A stretch of 64,000 nucleotides of DNA from contig DAOWGM010000144.1 of NCBI GenBank assembly GCA_030637515.1, forward strand, positions 22,801-86,800, read 5' to 3'. The position numbers were made by a program, and so were the translations under genes. Source of the DNA: Bacteroidales bacterium (GTDB lineage: Bacteria; Bacteroidota; Bacteroidia; Bacteroidales; UBA12077). Below are positions 45,712 through 54,975 of the stretch, piece by piece (the stretch's first letter is position 1; each line of letters opens with the position of its first letter). The notes under the pieces are model-generated. The model was not told the DNA's origin and ran no database searches. It was given only the letters and a program-made list of their open reading frames with translations.

Positions 45712-46917
45712 ATGATAAGCGATTTAGAACAAATTTATTCAACCAATATTAAAGGGATGAAGAAGTCTGTAATCCGCGAACTTCTTAAGCTCACCCAACG
45801 TCCTGATATTATTTCCTTTGCAGGAGGATTGCCTGCACCGGAATCATTTCCAATTGAACAATTAAAAGAAATTTCTTGTGAAGTTCTTGATCAAGATGGT
45901 CCTGCGGCATTGCAATATGGAGCAACTGAAGGTGTTACTGAATTACGTCAAATATTAGTCGACAGATATAATGCTGAAGGCTTAAATATTGAATTACAAA
46001 ATCTTGTAATTACAACTTCATCACAACAGGGATTAGATTTATTAGCTAAAATATTTATTAATCGTGGAGATAAAGTAATTGTTGGTTTACCATCATATCT
46101 TGGTGGTTTAGGTGCATTTAACTCTTATGGAGCTGAAATGATCGGAGTAAAATTCGATGAAAAAGGAATGCGCTCTGATATTTTGGAAGAAAAACTTGAA
46201 GAATTAAAATCACAAGGAATTAAACCAAAATTCGTTTATATCATACCTGATTTTCAGAATCCAGCAGGAATTACAATGCCTGAATCAAGACGATTAGAGA
46301 TTATTGCAATTGCAAAAAAATACGATGTACTTATTGTTGAAGATAGTCCTTACCGTGAAGTTCGCTTCGAAGGAAATGCACAAAAAACAATTTTTGAATT
46401 AGATAATTCCGGTCATGTAATAATATTAGGAACTTTCTCAAAAATATTTGTTCCTGGTTTCAGAATTGGTTGGGTTGTTGCTAATGAAAAAATCGTTGAC
46501 AAATTTGTAACTGCAAAACAATCAACAGATTTATGTACACCTACATTAAATCAAAAAATCGTACACAAGTATATCGAAAAAGGATATTTTGATGAAAATC
46601 TAAAAGAAATCATAAATCAATATCACGAAAAACGTGATAACATGCTTAAAGGTTTTAAAGAATTTATGCCAGAAGGTGTTACTTGGACTGAACCTGAAGG
46701 TGGTTTGTTTCTTTTTATGACATTACCTGAAAATATGGATGCTGAGGTATTGTTCAAGAAAGCAATTGCTAACAACGTAGCATTTGTTTTAGGAAGTGTG
46801 TTCCATTGCGATGGCAGTGGTACAAACACCATGAGAATAAACTTCTCGTTTATGCCAAAAGATAAAACCACAGAAGGAGTAAAACGACTGGCAAATGCAA
46901 TTAAAGAATTGATGTAA
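45712..46917 (+). CDS. PLP-dependent aminotransferase (2-aminoadipate / MocR-like class I fold)
   Basis: 401 residues from the ATG preceded by GGAGG. Fold type I motifs: SFAGGLPAPESFP, AALQYGATEGVTELR, PDFQNPAGITM, the PLP-lysine motif ILGTFSKIFVPGFRIGW and a late MRINFSF. It is closest to the LysN / 2-aminoadipate transaminase group that also handles branched or aromatic amino acids. It lacks the N-terminal GntR domain of true MocR regulators. The substrate is not decidable. A strong terminator follows, so it is monocistronic. Confidence 0.9.
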   Translation: MISDLEQIYSTNIKGMKKSVIRELLKLTQRPDIISFAGGLPAPESFPIEQLKEISCEVLDQDGPAALQYGATEGVTELRQILVDRYNAEGLNIELQNLVITTSSQQGLDLLAKIFINRGDKVIVGLPSYLGGLGAFNSYGAEMIGVKFDEKGMRSDILEEKLEELKSQGIKPKFVYIIPDFQNPAGITMPESRRLEIIAIAKKYDVLIVEDSPYREVRFEGNAQKTIFELDNSGHVIILGTFSKIFVPGFRIGWVVANEKIVDKFVTAKQSTDLCTPTLNQKIVHKYIEKGYFDENLKEIINQYHEKRDNMLKGFKEFMPEGVTWTEPEGGLFLFMTLPENMDAEVLFKKAIANNVAFVLGSVFHCDGSGTNTMRINFSFMPKDKTTEGVKRLANAIKELM

Positions 46918-46927
46918 ATCATATATC

Positions 46928-46958
46928 AAAAAAAGGGCTGAATAACAGCCCTTTTTTT
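46928..46958 (+). terminator. Terminator of the aminotransferase gene
   Basis: A GGGCTG/CAGCCC stem (46935-46940 and 46946-46951) around a 5-base loop, extended by A-T pairs (46928-46934 with 46952-46958) and ending in a T run. Confidence 0.9.
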
Positions 46959-46994
46959 ATTTCCATAAAAAAACTGCACTTATGTACATTTCAT

Positions 46995-47002
46995 TATATT
47001 TG
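46995..47002 (+). promoter_or_regulatory. Candidate -7 box for the glycosyltransferase gene
   Basis: TATATTTG, exact TAnnTTTG match, 18 bases before the GTG start. No clear -33 TTG at the expected spacing. Confidence 0.4.
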
Positions 47003-47020
47003 TAATTCAATTCTGATATA

Positions 47021-48979
47021 GTGAAACTTTCGATTGTCATAGTTAATTATAATGTTAAACATTTCCTTGAGCAATGTTTAATTTCTGTTTTTAAAGCTGT
47101 TACTAACATTAATGCTGAGGTTTTTGTTATTGATAACAACTCTGTTGATGGCTCATGCTCAATGATAAAAGAGAGATTTCCTAATGTGAAACTTATAGCG
47201 AATACAGATAACCATGGATTTTCATACGCAAATAATCAAGCATTAAAACAAGCAACAGGACAATACATATTATTGTTGAATCCAGATACAGTAGTTGAAG
47301 AGGATAGTTTTGAGAAATGTATCCAGTTTATGGATAAGAATCCAGACACCGGAGGATTAACTGTAAAAATGATTGATGGCAAAGGCAATTTCTTGCCTGA
47401 ATCAAAGCGTGCCTTGCCTACTCCTATTGTTTCTTTTTATAAAATATTCGGATTAGCCAGATTGTTTCCTAAATCCAAAAAATTTGCAAAATACTATTTG
47501 GGTCATCTTAGTAATGAAGAAACGAATGAAATAGAAATACTTCCCGGTGCTTATATGTTTCTGAGAAAAGAAACATTGGAAAAAACAGGATTTCTCGATG
47601 AAGATTATTTCATGTACGGCGAGGATATAGATTTGTCATACAAAATTACAAAAGCTGGTTATAAAAATTATTACTATCCTGAAACAACTATAATTCACTA
47701 TAAAGGAGAAAGCACAAAAAAAGGAAGTCTGAACTATGTGTTCATATTTTATAATGCTATGATAATATTTGCACGAAAGCATTTCTCTGATAAAAATGCA
47801 AGAGCCTTTACAATACTCATAAATATCGCGATTTATTTTAAAGCTTTTTTGGCTATTTTATCACGATTTATAAAAAAGGCATTTCTTCCTGTAATTGATA
47901 TTACTGCAATTTTCTCTATCTATTATTTCATTAAACCCATTTGGGAAAATTATAAGTTTCAGGGAGATGGTAATTATCCTAAAGAATTTCTTCTTATTGC
48001 GATTCCTGCTTACATTCTAATTTGGATTGCAAGCATTTGGTTTAATGGTGGATACTCTAAACAAATCAAAATATTACAACTGTTAAAAGCAAATGTAATA
48101 GGAACACTTATTATCCTTATATTATATGCTTTACTACCAGAAAGTCTTCGTTTTTCAAGAGCTCTTATTCTTATTGGTGCAGTTATTACTTTACTTGTAA
48201 CAAGTCTAAACAGATTATTGGTTCATTTTATAAGTTTTTTACCTCAAAAATTTAAACGAAACAGGAGGTTAAGAATTATAATTGTAGGTTTAATTAAAGA
48301 AATAAGCAGAGTCGAAAATATAATTATCGAAGCCGAAATAAAACCTCACATAATAGGTAAAGTAGCTCCTTCTGATCAACTTCAAAGTGATTATCATTTT
48401 GGTTCTATAAATCGACTCGAAGAAATAATTCAAATACATAAAATCGATGAAATAGTTTTTTGTGCAAAAGACATTCCTTCAAATCAGATAATTTCAACAA
48501 TGCTTAAATTATCGGTTTTCAATATTGATTATAAAATTGCTCAACCCGATACTTTATCTATTATTGGTAGTAACTCCATAGAAACTGCAGGTGAATTATA
48601 TACAGTAGAATTAAATTTGATTTCAAAAACAGCAAATATAAGAAATAAACGATTTTTCGACATTGCCACTTCGTTATTTATATTGATATTCAGCCCATTA
48701 ATATATCTCTTCTTAAAAATATCCTTTAAACTAATAAACAATTCGGTTCGTGTTTTGTTAGGTTGTAAAACCTGGGTAGGATACTATAAAAAAAGTGATG
48801 TTAATACATTAAATCTACCTAAAATTAAAAATGGAATATTAACACCGCTCGATTTAGGATCAAAAAAAGAATTAACAGATTCTTTCATATATAATTCCAA
48901 CTTAGTATATGCTAAAAATTATACTTTTTGGAATGATCTTAACATCCTTCTCAAAGGTTTTAAACAAATTGGTCGATAA
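47021..48979 (+). CDS. GT2 glycosyltransferase fused to a polyprenyl glycosylphosphotransferase-like region
   Basis: 652 residues, GTG start. Residues 1-255 are a GT-A family 2 enzyme of the rhamnosyltransferase type: LSIVIVNYNVK, VFVIDNNSVDGS, LLNPDT with Asp89 and YGEDIDLSYK. Residues about 265-405 hold several membrane helices, and about 415-535 form a Rossmann-like region with IIIVGLIKEIS. Residues 541-562 (RNKRFFDIATSLFILIFSPL) match the start of a bacterial sugar transferase domain. Only about 85 residues follow, ending KNYTFWNDLNILLKGF, which resembles the far C-terminus of that family; its catalytic middle seems absent. It probably adds a sugar to a surface glycan. The GT2 half looks active, the rest perhaps structural. 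Confidence 0.82.
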   Translation: MKLSIVIVNYNVKHFLEQCLISVFKAVTNINAEVFVIDNNSVDGSCSMIKERFPNVKLIANTDNHGFSYANNQALKQATGQYILLLNPDTVVEEDSFEKCIQFMDKNPDTGGLTVKMIDGKGNFLPESKRALPTPIVSFYKIFGLARLFPKSKKFAKYYLGHLSNEETNEIEILPGAYMFLRKETLEKTGFLDEDYFMYGEDIDLSYKITKAGYKNYYYPETTIIHYKGESTKKGSLNYVFIFYNAMIIFARKHFSDKNARAFTILINIAIYFKAFLAILSRFIKKAFLPVIDITAIFSIYYFIKPIWENYKFQGDGNYPKEFLLIAIPAYILIWIASIWFNGGYSKQIKILQLLKANVIGTLIILILYALLPESLRFSRALILIGAVITLLVTSLNRLLVHFISFLPQKFKRNRRLRIIIVGLIKEISRVENIIIEAEIKPHIIGKVAPSDQLQSDYHFGSINRLEEIIQIHKIDEIVFCAKDIPSNQIISTMLKLSVFNIDYKIAQPDTLSIIGSNSIETAGELYTVELNLISKTANIRNKRFFDIATSLFILIFSPLIYLFLKISFKLINNSVRVLLGCKTWVGYYKKSDVNTLNLPKIKNGILTPLDLGSKKELTDSFIYNSNLVYAKNYTFWNDLNILLKGFKQIGR

Positions 48980-49029
48980 ATATTAGCCAATTATTTTATA
49001 TAGTTTAAAACAAGTTTAAATAAATTATA

Positions 49030-50379
49030 ATGGCAAAAATTGAAATTTTACTACCTGCAATGGGAGAAGGTATTATTGAAGCAACAATTACAAAATGGTT
49101 AGTAAATGTCGGAGATAAAGTTGAAGAAGATCAATCCATAGTTGAGGTTGCAACAGATAAAGTTGATTCTGAGATTCCAGCTCCGCAGGAAGGTATTATT
49201 GAGAAATTATTATTTAATGAAGATGATATTCCAAAAGTTGGAGATACAATTGCAATACTAAACACGAATAGTTCCGAAACAAATCAGGGTGAAATTCAAA
49301 AAAATGAACCTAAACCCGATATTGCTGATAAAGAAATAGAACAAAATAGTACGGTTAAAGCTTCCAATACAGAAGATAAATCAGATGAAACACAAAGCTC
49401 CCAAATCTTATTTAAAACTCCGGAAGGTAAATTTCTTTCCCCTTTGGTTAGAAGTATCGCTGATAAAGAACAAATTTCTGCTGACGAGTTAGATAGAATA
49501 AATGGAAGTGGAAATACTGGAAGAATTACAAAAAAAGATGTTGTAAACTATTTAAACACAAGAATAAATACCGGAATTGACACAACTTCTAATGCTATAG
49601 TAGAAAAGAAAACATCAGTTCAACAAATTGTAAAACCACAAATAAATAAAGAACAAATTTATTCAGGTGGAGAGTATGAGATAGTTGAAATGGACCGAAT
49701 GCGGAAATTGATTGCAAAACACATGGTTATGTCTAAGCAAATTTCGCCACATGTAACTTCATTTATTGAAACGGATGTTACCAATATGGTTTCATGGAGA
49801 AATAAAAACAAGGAGCGAATTCTTGAAAAAGAAAATGTAAAACTAACATTCACACCTATATTTGTTGAGGCTGTTGTTAAAGCTTTAAAAGATTTCCCTA
49901 TGATAAACGTTTCTGTTGATGGTGATAATATTATAAAAAAGAAAAATATAAACATTGGGGTAGCAGCAGCTTTACCATCAGGAAATTTAATTGTTCCGGT
50001 AATCAAAAATGCTGACAGACTAAATCTAATTGGTTTAGCAGCAAATCTAAACGATTTGGCTTCAAGAGCTCGCGAAAACAAACTTAAACCCGACGAAATT
50101 CAGGGTGGAACATTCACAATTACAAATTTTGGAACTTTTGGAAATACAACAGGAACTCCAATAATTAACCAACCGCAAGTTGCCATTTTGGGTGTTGGTG
50201 CAATTGTAAAAAAACCAGCAGTTATTGAAACTCCAACTGGAGATGCAATAGCCATTCGTCATAAAATGATATTATCTCTTGCATATGATCACAGAGTTGT
50301 TGATGGTGCTTTAGGCGGAATGTTTTTAAAGAAAATTTCGGATTATCTGGAAGATTTTGACATAAAAAGAAATGCTTAA
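49030..50379 (+). CDS. 2-oxo acid dehydrogenase E2 acyltransferase
   Basis: A 449-residue dihydrolipoamide acyltransferase. The lipoyl domain (about 1-77) has its lipoylation Lys44 in EVATDKVDSEIP. A Ser/Glu-rich linker leads to the peripheral-subunit binding domain (about 136-175, FLSPLVRSIADKE to TKKDVVNYL), then the catalytic domain (about 215-449) with the active-site LAYDHRVVDG. It forms the core of a multienzyme complex; the E1/E3 genes are not in the window. Pyruvate or branched-chain 2-oxo acids are both possible. Confidence 0.9.
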   Translation: MAKIEILLPAMGEGIIEATITKWLVNVGDKVEEDQSIVEVATDKVDSEIPAPQEGIIEKLLFNEDDIPKVGDTIAILNTNSSETNQGEIQKNEPKPDIADKEIEQNSTVKASNTEDKSDETQSSQILFKTPEGKFLSPLVRSIADKEQISADELDRINGSGNTGRITKKDVVNYLNTRINTGIDTTSNAIVEKKTSVQQIVKPQINKEQIYSGGEYEIVEMDRMRKLIAKHMVMSKQISPHVTSFIETDVTNMVSWRNKNKERILEKENVKLTFTPIFVEAVVKALKDFPMINVSVDGDNIIKKKNINIGVAAALPSGNLIVPVIKNADRLNLIGLAANLNDLASRARENKLKPDEIQGGTFTITNFGTFGNTTGTPIINQPQVAILGVGAIVKKPAVIETPTGDAIAIRHKMILSLAYDHRVVDGALGGMFLKKISDYLEDFDIKRNA

Positions 50380-50462
50380 AAACGAACAAAAACATCAGTA
50401 ACAAACTGGCGTTTTGTTTTTTAAATAATTCCTGTTTTATTAGAAAAATTAACATTAATTAT

Positions 50463-50470
50463 TACATTTG
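50463..50470 (+). promoter_or_regulatory. Candidate -7 box for the first TPR-PD40 gene
   Basis: TACATTTG, exact TAnnTTTG match, 27 bases before the ATG at 50498. It argues against the longer start at 50468. Confidence 0.45.
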
Positions 50471-50497
50471 TTTTCACGTGTAATAATCAGGACCGCT

Positions 50498-51835
50498 ATG
50501 AAACATTTTTTAATAGCACTATTTGTTATTTTTTCATTCACATCTCCAACACATTCTCAAACTAAAAAAGAACTGAAGAGACTGTTTATAAATGGGGAAT
50601 TTTCATTGATCTACAAAGAATATCGTGAAGCCTTACCTTCTTTTACTGCACTTTATGATGCAGGAAGAAGAGATGCTAATATTAAGCACAGAATAGGATT
50701 ATGTTATTTGAACATTCCAAATCAAAAAGAGAAATCAATAATTTATTTTGAAGATGCTACTGAAAATATCTCTATAGATTATAATGTTGGACTTTATACT
50801 GAAAGAAATGCTCCTATTGAAACATATTTGTATCTTGGAATGGCATACAGAGTAAATAGAAAGCTAAAAGAAGCAATTACAGCATTTAACAAATACAAAG
50901 AATATCTGAAGCCTGAAGAAAAAGAAAAAATCAAAATTGTAGATGCAGAAATTACTGCCTGTAAAAATGCTCTTGAACTAAATAAAATTCCAACCAGTAT
51001 TATTGAATCTAACTTGGGTAGAAATATTAACAGTAAGTTTAATAATATAAACCCTTTGGTTTCAGAAGATGAAGAAACAATCATATTTATTAGTGAGTTA
51101 AGGTTTTACAATGGGATTTTCTCATCAAAAAAACGTGATGGGCGTTGGTTACCAGCAAGAAATGTTTCGCTTGACTTTAACTCAGAAAATCCCTTAAATC
51201 CGGTATATCTTACTAAAGATGGAAATACACTTTATTTAATGAGTAATGATAATGATGACTTTAATATATATACCAGTAGGTTTGTTGATGGCTTATGGCA
51301 AGAACCTGTAAAACTAAACAATAATATAAATTCTCCGGCTGCTGAAACTCATGCATGCGTTAGTGATGATGGAAAAACCTTATACTTTACAAGCGATCGC
51401 GAAGGAGGTTTCGGAGGTTTTGATATTTACAAATCGGAGATTGATGTAAATGGAAACTGGCAGGCACCTGTAAATATGGGAGGAACAATAAATACAAGTT
51501 TTGATGAAGCTTCTCCTTTTATTACTGGAGATAATAATTCTTTTTACTTTTCATCGCAAGGACATTTTAATATTGGAGGATTTGATATTTTTAAATCTGA
51601 AAAATCAGGAAATGGATGGTCAAAATCTGAAAACTTAGGATTTCCTTTTAATACAACAGATGATGACATATTCTTTTTCCCTTTAAAAAATGGAGAAATT
51701 GCTTATTATTCTAAATTTAAAGAAAGTGGATATGGCGAAAATGACATCTACCGCATTCAGATTTTTGAAAGAGAAAATATCCCTGAAAAAGAAAAAGAAC
51801 TAAATATTCAAAACACAAATACCTCAGAGAATTAG
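50498..51835 (+). CDS. TPR-PD40 protein 1 (PorE-like, without OmpA domain)
   Basis: 445 residues from the ATG at 50498, which gives the clean signal peptide MKHFLIALFVIFSFTSPTHSQ; the frame is open to 50468. Residues about 25-165 are tetratricopeptide-like helices (the AIETYLYLGMAYRVNRKLKEAI type). Residues about 180-440 are a six-bladed PD40/WD40-like propeller with repeated D-G-K-T-L-Y-F-T-S-D-R, G-G-F-G-G-F-D-I-Y-K-S and N-T-x-x-D-D strings. PorE of the T9SS has TPR, PD40, CRD and OmpA parts; here only the first two exist. Probably periplasmic. It is the first of three tandem paralogues. Confidence 0.85.
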   Translation: MKHFLIALFVIFSFTSPTHSQTKKELKRLFINGEFSLIYKEYREALPSFTALYDAGRRDANIKHRIGLCYLNIPNQKEKSIIYFEDATENISIDYNVGLYTERNAPIETYLYLGMAYRVNRKLKEAITAFNKYKEYLKPEEKEKIKIVDAEITACKNALELNKIPTSIIESNLGRNINSKFNNINPLVSEDEETIIFISELRFYNGIFSSKKRDGRWLPARNVSLDFNSENPLNPVYLTKDGNTLYLMSNDNDDFNIYTSRFVDGLWQEPVKLNNNINSPAAETHACVSDDGKTLYFTSDREGGFGGFDIYKSEIDVNGNWQAPVNMGGTINTSFDEASPFITGDNNSFYFSSQGHFNIGGFDIFKSEKSGNGWSKSENLGFPFNTTDDDIFFFPLKNGEIAYYSKFKESGYGENDIYRIQIFERENIPEKEKELNIQNTNTSEN

Positions 51836-51948
51836 ATAAAGAATTGTCTCTTCTTACATTAAAATATTTTATAGACAACTATTTTTTCTTAAGATTATCA
51901 GCTTCTGCATAAAATTTTCATTATTTTTATCTAATTTCGCTTAAGATT

Positions 51949-54900
51949 ATGAAGATTAATATGAAAAGGCTTTTTATACTTTTAGCTATAAGCTTATTTT
52001 TTATTTCAAATATGCCTGCTCAGGAATATTATGAATTAGAAGAATTATTTCTAGATGCAGATTCATGGTTTTCTTACGAAGACTACGAAGAAGCGATTCC
52101 TTTATTTCTAAGGGTTCTTGAATCAGATTCATTGAATTACAACGTAATGTATAAAATTGGCTTTTCGTATCTACAAATTCCTGGTCAAAAAGCAAAGTCA
52201 ATTCCATATCTTGAGAATGCTATACAAAAAACAACCGACTCATACCGTAACAATACCTATTCAGAAAAACTAGCTCCGGTTGATGCTTTATTTTACCTCG
52301 GAAATGCTTATCTAGTAAATAACAAAATTGATGAAGCTATTGACGTATATTCTGGTTTCCAAAATGCAATTACCAGAACTAAAAAACTTGCCAATAAGGA
52401 CATATATAACACTGATTACCTTGACAGACAATTTAATGCATGCCGTAACGCTTTACAATTTCAATATGAGCCGGTTAGCTTTATAGCAAGCAATCTGGGG
52501 AATCCTATAAATACACGGTTTAATGAGTTTAATGCTATAGTTTCTGGAGATGGATCTACACTTGTTTTTACTGCTTCGCTTCAATTCTACGATGCAATTT
52601 TTTATTCTAAAAAAGACAGTAACGGGAAATGGGGTTATCCAATAAATATTATGGGGCAACTTGGAATAGATGATAAAAGTGCATCAACAGGTTTGTCTTA
52701 TGATGGAACGGAGTTATATATATACCGTGATGATAATTTTGATGGGAATATATATGTTAGTTACTTAAAAAATGGAATGTGGACAGAAGTAAAAAAACTG
52801 GACGAAAACATCAACACTAAGTACTGGGAATCACATGCTTCCTTATCACCCGACAATCAAAAACTATACTTTGTAAGTAACCGTGCAGGTGGATTTGGAG
52901 ATCTAGACATTTATGTTGCTCAAAGATTACCTGATTCAACTTGGAGTGTTCCTGAGAATTTAGGAGAAAATATTAATACCCGCTGGAATGAAAATACACC
53001 ATTTTTAACTCCTGATGGTAACCGATTATTTTTTAGCTCAGAGGGACATAAGGGAATGGGTGGCTATGATATCTTTTATTCTGAAAAAGCAGGAAATACT
53101 TGGAGTACTCCAGTAAATATTGGTTATCCTATTAATTCAACAGATAACGATATCTTCTTTGCTCCTAACGAGAATGGTAGTTTTGCATATTGCTCACAAT
53201 TTTCAAGAAAAGGTTTTGGCGGTCAAGATATCTATCAATTTCAATTACTTGACCTTCCTGGCTATAATAACCTTATTGTAGAAGGAATTGAAACATTTGA
53301 CAATAAACAAGACCGAAATAAGAAAGATTTTAGTATAAATATTATTAATAAAACGAATCAGGATACAATTGCAATATTAAAACCTGATAATGATGTAACA
53401 GAATATCAGTATCAGACTCCACTGGGATTAAATCATTTAGTTTATGAAAGTCTGAAAAACGACGAAACTGGTGATCAGTTTTACATATCAAAATCATATG
53501 ATATAAAAGAAGTTTTCCTTTCGACTTTAATTCCTGACGAAACGATAGAAGAAGATATATTACCTGAAATTAATGCAGAAAAATCTTTCTATACTGCAGA
53601 TAGTGATGATCGTAATATAAAAATTAAATTATCTGTTCAGAAAGGAAATAAACTGTTTGTAAATACTTTTTATAAAGACGATCTAATTAACTCAGAAGAA
53701 TTTGATATTAATAAAGAAGACTTTATATATGAGTATAAACCTCTTATTGGTGAAAGTATTATCAAATTTAAACTTGTTGATAAAAATAACAACGTTAAAA
53801 CAGAAGAAGTAACTGTATCATATTTACCTAAAGATTTTATTGCAGAATTAAACATTGATGAAAAAATTGTTACGCTTTCTGAGAATGGAAAGAAAAGTGT
53901 AAAAATTAAACTTTCGGTTGAAAAAGGTTCTAAATTATTTGTAGAAACTTATGTTGACGATCAATTAATCAATAAAGAAAGTTTTAATATTAATAAAGAA
54001 AGTTTTGTTTACGAACTGGAACCTAAAGGTGAAAAAAGTAAATTAAACTTCAAACTGGTTGACAAGCATAACAATGTTAAAAATGAAGAAATCATCATTT
54101 CACACACTCCAATAAATGAAGATTTAGCAAGCATCCTGTCTGATGTTAGCTCATTTAACAATAAGGATTTCAGGACTCTTATAGGAATGAATAAAATTAC
54201 ATCTGCAACTTCAGCTGAAGATCTAATTTCTCAGATTTATGCAAAAGCGGAATCTATGGGATTATCAAAAGAGCAAACACAAGCATTAATTATTGCTTTA
54301 GCAATTAGCTCAACTGATAATACCGAAGAGTTTATAAATAAATTATATCAAATTTCGGATGGTGATTTAAATGTTGTATTAAAAGAAATGAATTTAAATC
54401 AAGCTGATTATAAGAATAATTTATCCGCTATTCAAAATCTGGAAAAAGAATCTGAAATACATAATTACAATAATAACGATATCATTAATTTACTTGAAAA
54501 GTATTTATATACTTCAGGTATACCTGTTGATGTTTTACTTGCAAAACTCCAAGAAATCCTTAAATCTGATATCTCAGGATTATTAGAAAATATGGATGCT
54601 TCAGCAATTGACATTGTGAGTATTGAGGATTTAAAAACCTATCTACGAAATAAGAATACGTATTCTGAAACAGAGCTTAATAATATCTTTGCTCTACTTG
54701 AAGGAATGAATATTGCTTCAAAGGCTGCTAAAGAAGCTGAATTAGCTGCAAAAGAAGAAAAAATCCCAACTAAATACGCTGATACTAAGGCAAATAAATG
54801 GATGATCCTTTATATTAGTATTGCGGGAATTCTTCTTGGAATAATTATTATATACTTCAATCGCAGAAAAGATAAAGCAAACAAGGAAAGTAGAAGATAA
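51949..54900 (+). CDS. TPR-PD40 protein 2, extended and membrane-anchored
   Basis: 983 residues. Signal peptide (about 1-25; a second ATG at 51961 would be equally good), TPR region (about 30-170), PD40 propeller (about 185-440) as in the paralogues, then a unique extension: two 70-residue repeats (about 555-625 and 650-720, each K-I-K-L-S-V-x-K-G-x-K-L-F-V to K-F-K-L-V-D), a helical region (about 725-940) and a C-terminal membrane helix (about 948-970, ISIAGILLGIIIIYF) with a basic tail. It would span the periplasm, anchored in the inner membrane by its C-terminus. It fills the middle of the tandem trio. Confidence 0.83.
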   Translation: MKINMKRLFILLAISLFFISNMPAQEYYELEELFLDADSWFSYEDYEEAIPLFLRVLESDSLNYNVMYKIGFSYLQIPGQKAKSIPYLENAIQKTTDSYRNNTYSEKLAPVDALFYLGNAYLVNNKIDEAIDVYSGFQNAITRTKKLANKDIYNTDYLDRQFNACRNALQFQYEPVSFIASNLGNPINTRFNEFNAIVSGDGSTLVFTASLQFYDAIFYSKKDSNGKWGYPINIMGQLGIDDKSASTGLSYDGTELYIYRDDNFDGNIYVSYLKNGMWTEVKKLDENINTKYWESHASLSPDNQKLYFVSNRAGGFGDLDIYVAQRLPDSTWSVPENLGENINTRWNENTPFLTPDGNRLFFSSEGHKGMGGYDIFYSEKAGNTWSTPVNIGYPINSTDNDIFFAPNENGSFAYCSQFSRKGFGGQDIYQFQLLDLPGYNNLIVEGIETFDNKQDRNKKDFSINIINKTNQDTIAILKPDNDVTEYQYQTPLGLNHLVYESLKNDETGDQFYISKSYDIKEVFLSTLIPDETIEEDILPEINAEKSFYTADSDDRNIKIKLSVQKGNKLFVNTFYKDDLINSEEFDINKEDFIYEYKPLIGESIIKFKLVDKNNNVKTEEVTVSYLPKDFIAELNIDEKIVTLSENGKKSVKIKLSVEKGSKLFVETYVDDQLINKESFNINKESFVYELEPKGEKSKLNFKLVDKHNNVKNEEIIISHTPINEDLASILSDVSSFNNKDFRTLIGMNKITSATSAEDLISQIYAKAESMGLSKEQTQALIIALAISSTDNTEEFINKLYQISDGDLNVVLKEMNLNQADYKNNLSAIQNLEKESEIHNYNNNDIINLLEKYLYTSGIPVDVLLAKLQEILKSDISGLLENMDASAIDIVSIEDLKTYLRNKNTYSETELNNIFALLEGMNIASKAAKEAELAAKEEKIPTKYADTKANKWMILYISIAGILLGIIIIYFNRRKDKANKESRR
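53614..54109 (+). repeat. Two-copy coding repeat inside TPR-PD40 protein 2
   Basis: Two segments of about 210 bases encode similar 70-residue modules with the shared order K-L-S-V, K-L-F-V, N-I/D-I-N-K-E, F-K-L-V-D-K and E-E-I/V-x-x-S. A gene-internal duplication. Confidence 0.75.
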
Positions 54901-54975
54901 TAAATTGTTTTTATTGGTATTTTTTATTTAAACTGAGTAACTTGCTTAGCGAAATTAACTTATTTTGATAGAGTT

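Noticed and set aside
50390..50430. Terminator after the E2 gene
   Set aside because: A and T runs are present, but the arms do not pair well enough to call a hairpin.
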